This document shows, in pieces, positions 24,337-40,499 of a stretch of DNA of 64,000 nucleotides. The translations under genes were made by a program, and so were the position numbers. The stretch is taken from the NCBI GenBank assembly GCA_963969495.1, contig OZ018326.1:155808900-155872899 (forward strand), given 5' to 3'. Source of the DNA: Ceratothoa steindachneri. Taxonomy: Eukaryota > Arthropoda > Malacostraca > Isopoda > Cymothoidae. Under the pieces are notes generated by a model. That model did not search any database. It was not told the origin of the DNA and saw only the letters and a program-made list of their open reading frames with translations. The number at the start of each line of letters is the position of its first letter. The stretch's first letter is position 1.

Positions 24337-26530
24337 AAAGGGATGAATACTTAAAGGTAAGCTAAGAATAAGAAATGAGGGGGTGTTTTGTATTAATTTA
24401 TTTGCGGTAATTGTGATGCGAAAGTGTTATTACATTTACATCTGAAAGATAAATAGGTAGAAAACTAAGATCGCATCAAATTCATCAGTACTTTTAATCT
24501 AATCATCATCATCTCGAGAGAAGGAATATATTTCGATTGGTTTTACTCGTAGCGCCAGGAACTTTATCCATTTCAGTGATTCTAATACACGTTTGAGATC
24601 AAATAAACTGAAATGAAAGAATATTTTGAAGATATCATTAAGTTTTGATAATTATATGTTATTCATTAACTTGCCTTAGTTTGATGCTTAAATTGCGGAA
24701 GTGATCGTGAATCCTACACACTTTCTCACACACCGAGCCTGCCAGTTCGACAGCAATATTAACCATCATTGGAGTCCTTGAAAATAAACTATAGAATGTC
24801 GCGTTGTTTCTTACTCTCTCCGCTGCTCCACGTCGTTGGTAACTACGAAGTTTTAAGACTGTTTACCGAGCATTACGCGAAACTCTCCGTGCTAACCTCG
24901 GTAATTCAAAGGGAAGTCTGCTCGCGAGTGCGTCTCTACCTTTGTCCGACCAATCAATAACCTTCAAACAACCATACCAAGAACTTGACTCAGCATCAGT
25001 GCCTCCTGTGACAAGAGAGACAGAGAGAGAGAGAGTAAGAAAAAGAGATGGTTTCCTATAGCAACCCCATTCTCAAACCACAATGAGTGACCTATCTATC
25101 GTTTCTTTTTTGTAGTTGCGCTCAGCAACACTTTGAGTCTGGGATCATCACTCTTTATTGAGACAAGGAACGGTACCGATGTCTACAGTTGCCTTACCAC
25201 ACGCATAAGTGGAATCGGCACGAGATATATAGTGTCTGATCAAAGTTTCACTGACCCCGCCGCAACCACCATCAGCGGTCACGGTATTTATTCCTCATGA
25301 GCGACTTCGCATTAGACGCAAACTCAACGCCATAATCGAAGTTGACGACCTACTCGCTTGAGAACTTGGAGCGATAAACTACATCGTCATCGAGAGTCTC
25401 ATTTCTACCGGCAATCTCAACCATCGCTGTCTTCTCCCTGCGCCACCAGCTGGTACCAATTTCGATGTGCTATAAATACTTCAGATCATTTGGGGGCTTT
25501 TTTTTCTTACTATACCGCATGTATGTCAAAGATGCTGCCTCCAGTTTAAAACCCACTAAACGACGTCCACAATGGTGCACACAAACGCACAAACACCCTC
25601 TAAATTGGATAGTACTTCGAACCCAAACAAATTCGACAGCCATATACCTTTAATGACATGAACAAAAATATTAGTAAATACGATGGTTAAAAGACAGTTG
25701 ATGAATAAAAAAATCGGTACCATAATCTTACTTTTTTATATTCCAGTTTAGAGTCTTTATTGAAAGAATCGAAAAGTTTGAAGGGTTTTTTTTAGCAGTT
25801 GGTAAACAATGTACAGAAAAACGAAAACTTTGTTTATGTAATAAAGTCACCTAAAGGATCTTTTCTTATCAGTTCCGATGGGCGCCTCTATTAGTTCCTT
25901 CTTCGATTGTCTTTTTGTGAAGCAAACGAACGTAAGTAATTGTACAGAATTAATACAGAACTGGTAGATACTAGCAACAATATAACAGGTATTGTGAGTA
26001 ATGTAATTGCTAATCCTTTTTTCCTTGGCGATTCGCAGGTGGCAAAATAGGGAAGGGAAGGGAAAATCTAAGAAATCCCTTGACCCTTTCCAGAAAATAC
26101 CTGGCTATAGGACATTTATGTCAAGCGTGTTGTGTAGCACATAACCAAGTTACCCTGGATGCATTCCTCTTGTTTCCACTTCTTCAGTGGTTCCCTTGAG
26201 GAAGCTAGAGTAAGGAAAACAACCCCTTTGGATAAGAAGAAGACGCAAGGGTTAGAAACGCACTAACCTTGAGGTCATTCGAGGTGGAACCTGAGTTACG
26301 GCTGTCATTCTATTTATCTCCTGTTCATTTTTTTACCCTAATGCCATCTTCCATTTCTCCTCCTTTAGAATCCTTTAGGCATTGATGTATGAGCGTACTG
26401 TTTTTGGACAGTACGGTTAATGCTGAACGTATCAACCAGATATTTCGCTCCAACACTACTTACAACACTGATCTCAACATTTTCTAATTATTTTATTATT
26501 TTCTGGGACCATTGCACAGAATTGTTCATT
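24337..26530. other. Unassigned region with fragmentary open frames
   Basis: Short frames at 24769-24960 and 25358-25549 are not recognised. Around 25,290-25,475 a frame with stops reads IRRKLNAIIEVDDLLA and ELGAINYIVIESLISTGN, which looks protein-like and could be a decayed element. A (GA)n stretch lies at about 25,018-25,035. Nothing else supported. Confidence 0.4.
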
Positions 26531-26693
26531 TTTAGTCGTGTGCTCGCGACTCTATAAGTTAGTATTTCGGTCCGTAGGTCAGTCGGTCGGTCGGGTACCA
26601 TTTATTTTCAATGAGTTTTTGAAAGTTTTAAAGGCCGTAAGGTCATAAGTCAGAATAATTGAGAGCACGCGACTTACATCTGTTGACCTTGTT
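26531..26693 (+). mobile_element. MITE-like dispersed repeat, copy A (shortened)
   Basis: Begins AGTCGTGTGCTCGCGACT and ends with GAGAGCACGCGACTTAC, TGTTGACCTTGTT. The outer parts are inverted relative to each other (AGTCGYGTGCTC). Related to 31660-31988 (reverse) and 51782-52063. It lacks about 110 bp of the interior seen in the other two. No coding sequence. Confidence 0.6.
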
Positions 26694-27464
26694 CGACATT
26701 CAATTTCACTTACCATTTAACTGACTACTGAGCAAGCTTGTTCATATAGGTTAGGATTGTATTCTGTTACGTATAGTCCCGCTGGCGCAACGCTATTTTT
26801 GTTTTACATTGGTCGAACAGGAAAGGTGTGTATGGGCAAACCATGCAAGGAATTTTAATTCAGAAGACAGCAAAACCTGCTTAATCCAAAGATGAGCAGG
26901 TTAACGAAACGAAAATAAGAAATTCAAAGAGAATAATACGAGTAGATGAAAAAGATAGACTGAAATTGTGAAACTAATAATAATAATCTCAGGATCCACT
27001 ATACCAAATCCCTTGAGCAAACGTGTTATATTTGAATGCACCAGATTCTTTTCATTACATACAAACGAACAATATTGAACGAAGGGGTCACTCGAATGAC
27101 CTTGAGCGTACACGAAGCTGATGATGGAGGCTTACACTGGTAGGGAGGTGTAGTAGAGAGGGCCCTTGCACAAGAGAGTTGCGCGTTGTTGTTACTTCGA
27201 AGATTTGGTTCGAGGGAGTAGTCCTTGCCTTGGCGCAAAATTCAAATAATAGTCCCTTGACAATGACTACTAACGGCATGAACTTACATCTTGCCTTCGG
27301 GTTTAGAACACCGAGTCGAGACTGGGCGCGTTGCGTTCGAGGAGCGGGTAACAAAGAGTGCCGGGTAGACTCAGGCGAATTAAACGAAAATACCCTGAGC
27401 TTGAGGGGTTCTGCGAAAAATTGTGCAGAGTACAAAGGGACGCGAATAGCGGGTACGAACGAAG
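26694..27464. other. Unassigned region
   Basis: A + frame at 27179-27595 (138 codons) overlaps - strand frames of similar length. No family recognised. It runs into the GC-rich minisatellite, which supplies its last third. Confidence 0.4.
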
Positions 27465-27592
27465 AAGTGCAGACGGCAGGTACTGACGGGGGCGGGCATA
27501 CAGCGGATACTGACGGGGCAGCAGGCGGCGAATACTGCCGGGGTGGGCAGGCGGCGGATATTGAAGGGGCGGCCAGGCGGCGGACTCCTTTT
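27465..27592 (+). repeat. GC-rich minisatellite, unit about 26-27 bp
   Basis: Four to five imperfect units of GCAGGCGGCGGATACTGACG-like sequence, a GC island in an AT-rich surround. Confidence 0.75.
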
Positions 27593-27891
27593 TGAAGAAA
27601 ATATGTTGATATATAAAATATCTACATAAAAAAGTCTACAAAAAATGTTATATACAGTTGCCAGTGTGTTGCGCGGTTTTAACGCTAGATGTGCTAGAAT
27701 GTTCACACCTTTTTTTATGGCCTACAATACCAAATATATATATAAAAAAAAATGTCTTGCAAAGGTTTCCTTCCTCCTTTATTCTGACTTAGGGCAGACA
27801 GCAGATGCCAACTGGTGGAGTTACCACCCTTGCACCCAACCATCCACCCATAGGGCATATGCTAGATGAAGTTATCATTACCTATTACCCG

Positions 27892-27912
27892 AACCTAACC
27901 TAACCTAACCTA
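27892..27912 (-). repeat. Short interstitial TTAGG-type telomeric repeat
   Basis: Four CCTAA units in a row, the reverse complement of the arthropod telomere motif TTAGG. A second, shorter run (CCTAACCTAACCTAAC) is at about 37933-37948. Confidence 0.7.
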
Positions 27913-29490
27913 TGTGGCAGGATCGATTTAGTTTGAGTGGAGCTGAAAGTTTCTGCCATCATATTTTTCTTTTTTAATTCCTTGGATTAATATTTTATTT
28001 TTTGTGTCAGTTTAATTGTTTGTTAAATTTGTGTGTGCATTTTTTTGTTCTTTAATGATATATTACCGATTATTTTTTAAATATACCAATAATTTCTTGC
28101 CGGCCATTATCTATGATATTTAGGGGAGGAGGTCATCTAAGAGAATTTAAATTCTTTGGGGTCATTAATTAAGAATGGGGTTTTTGGAGGTCGTTATCTA
28201 CAATTGATCCTATTTCTTCGATTCCTGAATTTTTCCCATAAATTGATATACCAGAAAAACATGGAAGGCTGACTGGCGGCCGACATTTATCTTCGTTATG
28301 GTTGTTTGATTTATTTATCTAATTTTATGTCGCTCTAAACTTTCCTAATATCCACTTTCGATATTACTATCGCGTCGGGTCGCTGTGGGGAATGGGGAAG
28401 GGGGGTTCATGAGGAAGTGAAAATGTAAGATACATATCTGCAGATCTTCCTTCAGAAATTGAAACCGAGAGAGAAAATCTCGGGTGTTAGGGTCGGGGGG
28501 AAGCACTCGATCATCCCGATGTCGGTCGCAACAAGGCTGCACTTAACGCCCTCTTGCGGGATTGGCCGGATGTAAACTCTTCGAAGATATAATTGGTGAC
28601 GTTATTAATAATTAAAATAAAACAATAGACATTCTTAAAACACAATATTTAGCTAACATAAAAAGTGTTCTAATTTCGATACAGAATCCAATTCCTTTCC
28701 CCAGGACGATTGTTTCGATAGTCCAATCATAAGCGTTTACCAAGGAGGAAGACGAAGGCGTCGTCCTTTTTTAAGGGCCGCCGTTCAATAATACTTGGTT
28801 TGATAAGAAGCGTGCTAAATTCTACCCTGTACCAACTGATTGGGAAAATATCAATTCCCTTGGCTAATATGAACAAATATTTAGATTAGGTTTTTATTAA
28901 TTGTGGACACTAACTTACACACTGGAATAAATCTACGTATAATGGAGCCTTTTAAGGTGGCTTCCTAAAATTAGACCCTTAAAAATCAATTAAACTGCTA
29001 TAAACGATTCTGTTTATTCGTCTGTGCAAATTTGCATACATTTTTAGCGATAAGCCTATCTAAAAATACTTATTTACTCAGCAAAATAAATACTAATTCG
29101 ATTATATAATTTCGATTTAAACTTAAAAAATAATTAAGGTTTTTGAAAAAGCATCGAGTTAATACATATTTATTTGCCTAAAATCAAATGAACCGGCGCA
29201 ATATATGAGTGAGATTTAAATCTTGTGCTTACGCAGAGGGGTTTATGCAATGCCAGTATCTGGTTTGTCTGAACAAATTAAACACTGAATTTCAGTTTTC
29301 GAATAGTTTACTTTTATTTTTTCTATAAAAAATTAAGGTTAGATTTAAACAAATCACACCATAGGCCCTTGTAAAGTATTTTTTAACAAAAACCTGAGTG
29401 CAACCATTGTCCTCACTATTAACCAAAGAGTGATTGTGAAACTTGCGTCAATGAAGGTCCTATCGAGAGGCAAACCTGACTCCTTTCGAT
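27913..29490. other. Unassigned AT-rich region
   Basis: No coding signal. Short GC-richer stretch at 28,370-28,590. No element ends seen. Confidence 0.5.
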
Positions 29491-29502
29491 GAATGGATAT
29501 AC

Positions 29503-29730
29503 ATGGTGGTCCGAAAATCTTGTCTTCCCCTTAAAATATTGATTGATTGCTGGTTTCAACAAGATGGTTTCCCTATCCAGTATGCCATCAATGTCGAGGA
29601 ATACCAAAGTAAGGTTTTTCTGGATAGATGGATGTGGCGAGGATCACAACAACTTCCAGCATCTCTCGATTGGCCTCCTAGAAGTCCAGACTTTCGGACC
29701 ACCCTGTACTCTGCATCGACAGCTACTCTC
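29503..29730 (+). pseudogene. Tc1/mariner-type (DDE) transposase fragment
   Basis: About 75 codons carrying the second and third catalytic Asp of a DDE transposase: WFQQDGFPIQYA and DWPPRSPDF. Counting residues, 41 lie between the two Asp (DD41D spacing). This spacing is longer than the 34 of classical mariners and has been described in a separate group of the IS630-Tc1-mariner superfamily. The normally following FFLWG block is lost (FRTTLYSAS), the first Asp region is not visible upstream and no inverted repeats were found. Fragment of a cut-and-paste transposase. Confidence 0.75.
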
Positions 29731-31341
29731 GGCGAATTTTAGGTTGGTAAAACTTCGAAAACGAAATAAGTTTTACAATTAAATTTTGGGCGTAAATATT
29801 TTAAATATTTAGGAATCAGTCTCTTTTGAGCTAATGTAAAATGAAAATTGGAAAAATTTAGACTTCTAATTTATCTGAGTATTTGACTCGTTTAAAATAT
29901 TTTATTGTCTAAATTCGATGGTAATTGGCTGGGTTTCACGTTTTGTAATGGTGATTCATGATTGAAAACAAAGATTTTGCCAAGACAACTCTTCTATTAC
30001 ATCTAGTGTAATTCCACTCCAGGGGGATACAATGTGTATCGACTGTTACAGCTGGTACCTGTAGGAACAAAACATCTTCCTAACCCAAGTGACTGCAGTT
30101 GCGTACCCTATGGCGTGTCTTCCGGGCTCCAATGCTTTCAATGGTGCAACCTCCCTGCTGCACAGTCTGCAGGAGATGCAGCTTTATACCGTCCATATTT
30201 TCACTCTGGTTACTTTCACAAATTTCCTTTCATATCTGTTCTTATTAAGTTTCTGTGTAGATGTCTACATCCGGCACTTGAAGAGCCGATTCGAGTGCCT
30301 ATAAAAGGACGTGGCTCACTGAGTTGACTTCATCTCTTTGGCCGGGTCTCAGGAGGATGGTACGTTCCACCGGTCTCTCTAGCGCCGCTTTTTTATTTCT
30401 ATCCCCCTCATTTACCTTTCTGATCTTCTTCCTAAAACTAGTTTTAAGGACCTGGCCAGTTACGTCATGTCGTGTGAAAAGAGGTTTTGGAACCTCTAGA
30501 AGCCCGAAACCAGGTTTGGGGGTCCTGGACGTTGGAGAGCGAATGATGAGATGTGCGGTTTACGCCCAATAACCTTTTTCCTAAATGCAATGGACTGACC
30601 ACCACATTACAGTTATTATCGGGTACACAGGGCTGCACTGCCTATGGGGGTTGGAGGCTGTATTGCTATGTTTGCTGCCAAGGACAAAGGAAAGTCTGTC
30701 TATGTCATATGACAGCTTCAGATCCTGGTCATCTTGTAGAGGACTAGTAAGACATAGTAAGGGATTCCACTTTGTTGTACCTGCCATTCTGGCTGCTCAG
30801 TTGAGAGTTGCGCTGTATGGGCAGTGGACGTCCGCAGGCAACTCCGTTTAGTGTGTGTTGCCGCACACGCGCGAAAACGACCTCGAATAGCCCTAATTTC
30901 CATGGCGAAATAGGCTGAATCGACTGGACGCGAAATTAGGCAATTCAGCCTTCGCTTGTATCACTTTATTGCCCCCCTCTTTGGAATTTCGGCTGCTTCG
31001 AGCTGGGCGAGAAACCTGACAACATACCTTGGACTGATAGATGGCTCCCCTCTCATCACTCTCAACTGATAAAAGGGTTTTCCCCTTTACTACCTTCTGA
31101 GCCGCACTTGGGCAAATTGACCGGTGGACTTGTAGACTTTTAGGGGGAGGCCGGCCTTCTCCCTTTTATTTAAGTGTTTTGTTTTGTTTTTTCCCGTTTT
31201 TTGTTATTGTTGTTTTCTTTGTAGGTCGCACACTCCTGCGTCGGGAGGAGGGGGACTTACCCCGACGCCGGAGCTTGCTTTCTAATTGTTATCATCTTCC
31301 TTTTTTATCGCTGTTTTGTTTTCATATTCTTATTTAAAATT
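29731..31341. other. Unassigned region, possibly LINE-derived
   Basis: Overlapping frames at 30034-30327, 30324-30572 and 30585-30851 are not recognised. The region leads into a 3'-end-like structure at 31342-31434 and may be the decayed tail of an I-type LINE on the + strand. This is inference. Confidence 0.3.
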
Positions 31342-31434
31342 AGCCTAGAGCTAGGCTGCGTGATTGCGGCGACTTATGCCCAAGTGGGCATTCGCCAGAT
31401 AGCCTCCTTCCTAAAAAAAAGAAGAAAAAAAAAC
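31342..31434 (+). other. LINE-like 3' terminus: two hairpins and an A-rich tail
   Basis: Perfect inverted repeat AGCCTAGAGCTAGGCT (31342-31357), then a stem-loop from GGCGA to TCGCC with inner ATGCCCA/TGGGCAT arms (31368-31396), then CAGATAGCCTCCTTCCT and an A-rich tract (31412-31434). A 3' stem-loop just before poly(A) is what some LINE RTs recognise. Confidence 0.45.
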
Positions 31435-31659
31435 ACTTGGGCAGCCTCCCCCCATTCCCTATACATTCCAAAAGGCCGCTCCAAGTTTCTCCTGTATCTA
31501 CGAGTAAAGAGGCTTCCCCTCTGTTATATTCCATAGAGTTACCCTCGGGCAAAGTAGATCAGCGGCAGGTCGCCCATCTGGCGACCTCCACCAAGGGCAT
31601 ACAAAAAACAACTAGCATAATATTAGGCTATTTATTAAAAACAAACGTAAAAGAAACTA

Positions 31660-31988
31660 AACAAGGTCAATAGACCTAAGTTGCGTGCTCTCAATTATTC
31701 TGACTTATGACCTTATGACCATATGACCTGACTACCTTCAAAACTTAGAACAAGTGGGGCAATCCGAACAATAGTTAGTTTTCCCTGACTAACCTTGGGA
31801 GGACCTTGGCAATTATATCATTCGGATTAGAATGTAAAACAACACAAGGGGTCAGATTTCGTTAGAATCGGCAGAATAGTTAAGATTTTATTGCCAAAAT
31901 AACGCATTAAAAAATAAAATGGTTACCATCCGACCGATCGACCTACATACCGACATAGTATCTTATAGAGTCGCGTACACGCGATTAA
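31660..31988 (-). mobile_element. MITE-like dispersed repeat, copy B
   Basis: Reverse-strand, fuller relative of copies A and C. Begins (on +) ACAAGGTCAATAGACC and ends at a GTCGCGTACACGCGA palindrome (about 31970-31984). The interior includes GGTTACCATCCGACCGA, matching copy C. Non-coding. Confidence 0.6.
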
Positions 31989-32099
31989 TAAGAATAAAAA
32001 GCAACAAGAAAACCAAAAAAAGCTGAAGAAGCAACTAAAAAAAAAAACCCCAAAGTCATGCTCCAGCGTCGGAGGGAGTCCTGCTTTCCCATGTCGCCC

Positions 32100-32600
32100 G
32101 AACATGCACCCAACATCAAAAAGTCACATAGTCCATACATAAACCCGTCCCGAGTATAAGAGACAAGTGATAGCGACCCCACTTGTCCAGGTACCGGTAA
32201 AAGTAACGTGCGTGAAGATCACCCACACTGGGACATTCAACATGAATGTGTCGAACAACCTGAGGTTCTACGCATTCGTTGCAGTAGGGTGCATAGCAGC
32301 AGTCCATCAATTGGCGGTGAGTCCTACGGGTGTTCACAATTCGTGGACGACTACAAAGAAGATCACATTCAATCAGGGCCAGAGGGTCCACTGTTCAAGA
32401 TGAGAATTCTTAGTTAGGATGAATCCGCTTAGAGGGGCAAGAAGTGAGGAAGTCCATTGAACCATGCCTCCTCCCCCTCCTAGACACACGCATCATATCC
32501 TTCCTGGGGGACATCGTACCTGTTCCACTAATTTTCCTGACTGATAAAAGGTTCGAGAAAGGAAGAAGTAAAGGCTCGTAGGCCAAACTAACCTTCACCT
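32100..32600 (-). pseudogene. I-type LINE, C-terminal cysteine motif region
   Basis: The - strand frame 32391-32116 reads NTRRTHRQLMDCCYAPYCN, then ECVEPQVVRHIHVECPSV. This is the thr-His...C-x2-C...H...C signature that follows the RNase H domain in I-type LINEs and is common in crustacean genomes. The segment upstream on the - strand (32598-32410) ends RIHPN, fitting the spacer before it. The RT and endonuclease are not found on this strand, so this is a 3' fragment. It faces away from the + strand LINE beginning near 32,780. Confidence 0.7.
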
Positions 32601-32779
32601 AGTGAGCCCTCGACAGCAGGAGCGCATTTTGTACTTTCCGCGGCCAGCAGCTCTCCCAAGTGTCTCGGCGCGGAGTACGGCCATTCTCCTAAGTGTTTAC
32701 ATGTCGAGGATGGAGCCAGTATCTGATTCAAACTATGCCAAAAGTGCATTTTACTTCTATAGAATAGCCTTAGACTCCT

Positions 32780-34660
32780 GGTTAAATGCGCGAACTACAG
32801 AGGCTTGTATCCAACAGTTCCCTTTTAGCTGTCTGTCTTCAGGAGACCATATTGGGCAGGTATTCCCTGCCCACCCTCCCTGGGGTGTGGGATGGAAGCC
32901 AAGAAGGTAGATGCGCAATTTACACACGACATGGTGTCTCCGTTATCTCTATGTTTAAATACCTCCTTCCCTGCCGTGGCGGTGCAACTTCACTGGAATA
33001 GGAGGTATTCTATTATTTAGGTGTATATTCCAACGTCAGATAAGCTTGTTGTGGCAGATTTCCTTTGGGTCGTGGCAGGGTTGCCGAATGCACTTTTGAT
33101 GGAGCTTTGCCAGTGATTGGAAATGGCTGTCGCCCCTCTCTCAGTAGAGGAGTTTAGGTTGGTTGATGAGACCGTTGACTTCTTCCTCAGCACCACCATC
33201 ACCGAGGGCCTGAATACTATTGCACGCTGTCCCCTCCACTGGAGAGTGGGCGTGTCAGAAGGCTCTTAGAGAGAAACGGTATGCCTATAAGTTCTACAAG
33301 CACCGCCTGAACCATTTCACCTCGTGTGAATTTCGTCGAGTGAGGGCCAGGCTTTTGTACATTTTGAAGCACGTTCAAAGCTCTTCTTGGCTGGCATTTG
33401 TGTCTTATTTCAACCGTAAAACCCCACTGGCAAAGGTGTGGAAGTGTATCAATTAGCTTTCGGGCAGTTTCTCGCAAAACGCCCATCACGTAATCCAGGA
33501 AGACGGAGCTGTAATCCTGGAGTCCGCGTCTGTAGCGAAGTCCTTTGCGACGGCTTTCTCCACATTCTCTAGCCGGGATGATCTCTAATCCTTTTGGGTT
33601 TAAGGCAAAAAGACTTCTTCAAAAGCTGCTTTCACAAGTTCCACTCCACATCAGATACTCTGCTGGAAAATGCTATATGTCAGTCATTTGTTCGTGGACA
33701 GAAATTCGCGACGATTATTTTTATCTGTATATGATCTATGATACCGCATAACAATATAGCATCATAGGTAGAGACCATCGATACTATTGAGGCGAGGAGA
33801 CATCTCCCAATTTTTTTTTTAAGTTCTTAGAAAATAGTAGATTACACGTGAAGGTGGAAGCGAGCGAGCTCTCGTCCAACACGGCAGGGGTGTCGTCACT
33901 ATCACTCTTTTGACTTGAGCATAAACAGTATCACTTAAATGCTACCAGAGGATATTCACGCTATGCTCTACCTAAACGACCTTTCAGTTGCTTTTGCTAA
34001 CCGTGGAGCGTAAAATCCAAGGGGCTCTGAACAGCATCTCTTGCTATTACGAAGCGCACAGGTTTCGGCTTTATTTGGCCAACTCTGAGGCAGTGTACTG
34101 CTGGCGTGTACGGTTTCACACAGACCTGTCCCTATTCCTAAATGGGGTGTTAGAGTTGCAATGCTTCCTTGTCTTGCTTTGGACCGATACATCAGCTGGA
34201 ATTCGTACTGTGCCATGGACTTTCATCTTTCGTGGCGTTAAATACTTGTGATGCTGATACGACCACTCCTTTACCTGTATAGTGCTCATTTTTACGTTCT
34301 AAGCTAGAATACAGGTGCAAGATCTACGCATCCGCAGCTGTGCGTGTTTTGGGGAAGGTGGACTCAAGCCACTACATTGGTCACCGCTTGGCTACTGGTT
34401 CCTTTCACAGGTACCTTGTAGAGAGCCTTCTTTTCAATGCGCCGGTGACTTATGCTCTTGATGTCAGCCATGTTCAAAGAGGTAGAGGATGCAAGGTAAA
34501 TATAGTAGTGGTCCCTCTCCTGCATCAAAACTTCTCCTATTTTCTGACTAAGATGAGAGCTACGAGTACGTTGCAAAAGACAGTCTTGATGTCCTGGAAT
34601 ACTTGTAGCTCATGGAACCGAGCGGTAAGATTGAAGCAGAACTGAGCTTAAGAAGTTTAT
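32780..34660 (+). pseudogene. I-type/Jockey-group LINE: endonuclease start, RT fingers and thumb, core missing
   Basis: Endonuclease N-part LQRLVSNSSLLAVCLQETI (about 32790-32850) with the catalytic Gln-Glu-Thr. The RT N-region ALREKRYAYKFYKH, LAFVSYFNRKTPLAKVWKCI at 33255-33450. In other frames, RT thumb KIQGALNSISCYYEAHRF (33,990-34,060) and C-terminal SKLEYRCKIYASA, LATGSFHRYLVESL (34,300-34,440). RT motifs A-C, expected between 33,740 and 33,960, are absent. Many stops and frameshifts. Clearly dead. Confidence 0.75.
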
Positions 34661-35636
34661 TATCTGAGCTTTCGGACATAAACTAAAGTCCTTCTTCAGA
34701 GATATTAAACGCATGAGGCCAGAGTGGAGAATGTCCAGACTGGGAGACTGCGACTCTACTTGTATCTGTATATCACATATATCTTTCTCTCACTTTCTAT
34801 ATATCTTTCTCTCTTCTTCTCTCCTCTATCTACTCCATTCCAGCCCCAGCCCTAAACTTGCTTCAATCTCGCTTCGTTTACGTGCTCCACAGAAGCTTGA
34901 ATCTCTCACAATCCTCAACACAGCTCAAAAGCTGGAACCAATCACTACAGACCTGTCAAGGTTTAGTGAGTGGGTAATCCCAGTCCCACTTCCTGGACAT
35001 ATATTTTATTACCACACCGAAGTGAAGCGGAGGTGAAGCGTATCAAATATACCTACCTTAGCCACTTCCGGTGAATAAGAATAACCCCGGTGCGTCCCTT
35101 TTGATCTAAACTAAGATGATGATCTCCTTAGTGTGTTCTCCACTCAGTAAAAGCCAACCGTGGGTGGGTCGGTGGAATATTGAGATTTAAGCCGAGTGGA
35201 TTGCTTAATAATTACCAAAGGATCGTCAAAATTAGTTAAACAAACATATACAAAAATAATCTTTAATGTACATGAATTTGAAATAAGCAACAGCGTATAT
35301 AAATATAAATAGGATTAATCTTGCACTGAATAAATAAGTCTACAAAATGTCGTGGGGATCTCTGAGTTAATAGGCGAGCTAGTTAATTGTCTATCGCTTC
35401 AATTATTTAATTCTTGTCTCCTTCTCATGCTCATTGCTATCGATCTGAATTTTGCTTTAATGACTTATATATACGCAAAATGGGTTTATTTCGAATACAA
35501 CCATTTTGGTTTAGGTAAGCTTGTCATATTTGAGCTTTATGGGCTCCCCCTCTCGCGTTGCCCATTGTCAGTAGTAGCCATTCATTTTTCCTTCAAAATA
35601 TCTTATATCTAACCCTTTTCTTACCCATATTTCAAA
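34661..35636. other. Region upstream of the globin gene
   Basis: A pyrimidine-rich ATATCTTTCTCTC stretch (about 34775-34830), then AT-rich DNA. The last 30 bases (CCCTTTTCTTACCCATATTTCAAAG) resemble a splice acceptor, raising the possibility of a non-coding upstream exon. No TATA box stands out at a fixed distance. Confidence 0.35.
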
Positions 35637-35658
35637 GATTCGCGTGTTTCCATCCGAC

Positions 35659-40312
<4,654 letters not shown>

Positions 40313-40477
40313 ATGTGGGGAAAGTGTCCCCTTTATGTAGCTTCTTTGTGGGGAATATATTTGAAATATATTTCAAATTTCATATAGCAGAAAAATATTA
40401 ATAATCTATGCTTAGGTGTACAATAATGTTAAGATTTACGGAACGATTTTAAAAATTGTACTCTCGCAAAGAACGCC

Positions 40478-40483
40478 AATAAA
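40478..40483 (+). terminator. Polyadenylation signal of the globin gene
   Basis: AATAAA about 166 bp after the stop codon, in an AT-rich 3' UTR. It is the first canonical hexamer downstream. No earlier terminus is obvious. Confidence 0.6.
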
Positions 40484-40499
40484 ATGCTATTCATTCGTA

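Noticed and set aside
30034..30880. RNase H domain of a LINE
   Set aside because: Expected by position, but I could not see catalytic Asp/Glu blocks in any frame.
34713..35036. 107-codon ORF just upstream of globin as an extra exon or gene
   Set aside because: Pyrimidine-rich low-complexity start, no recognised domain, no splice link to globin.
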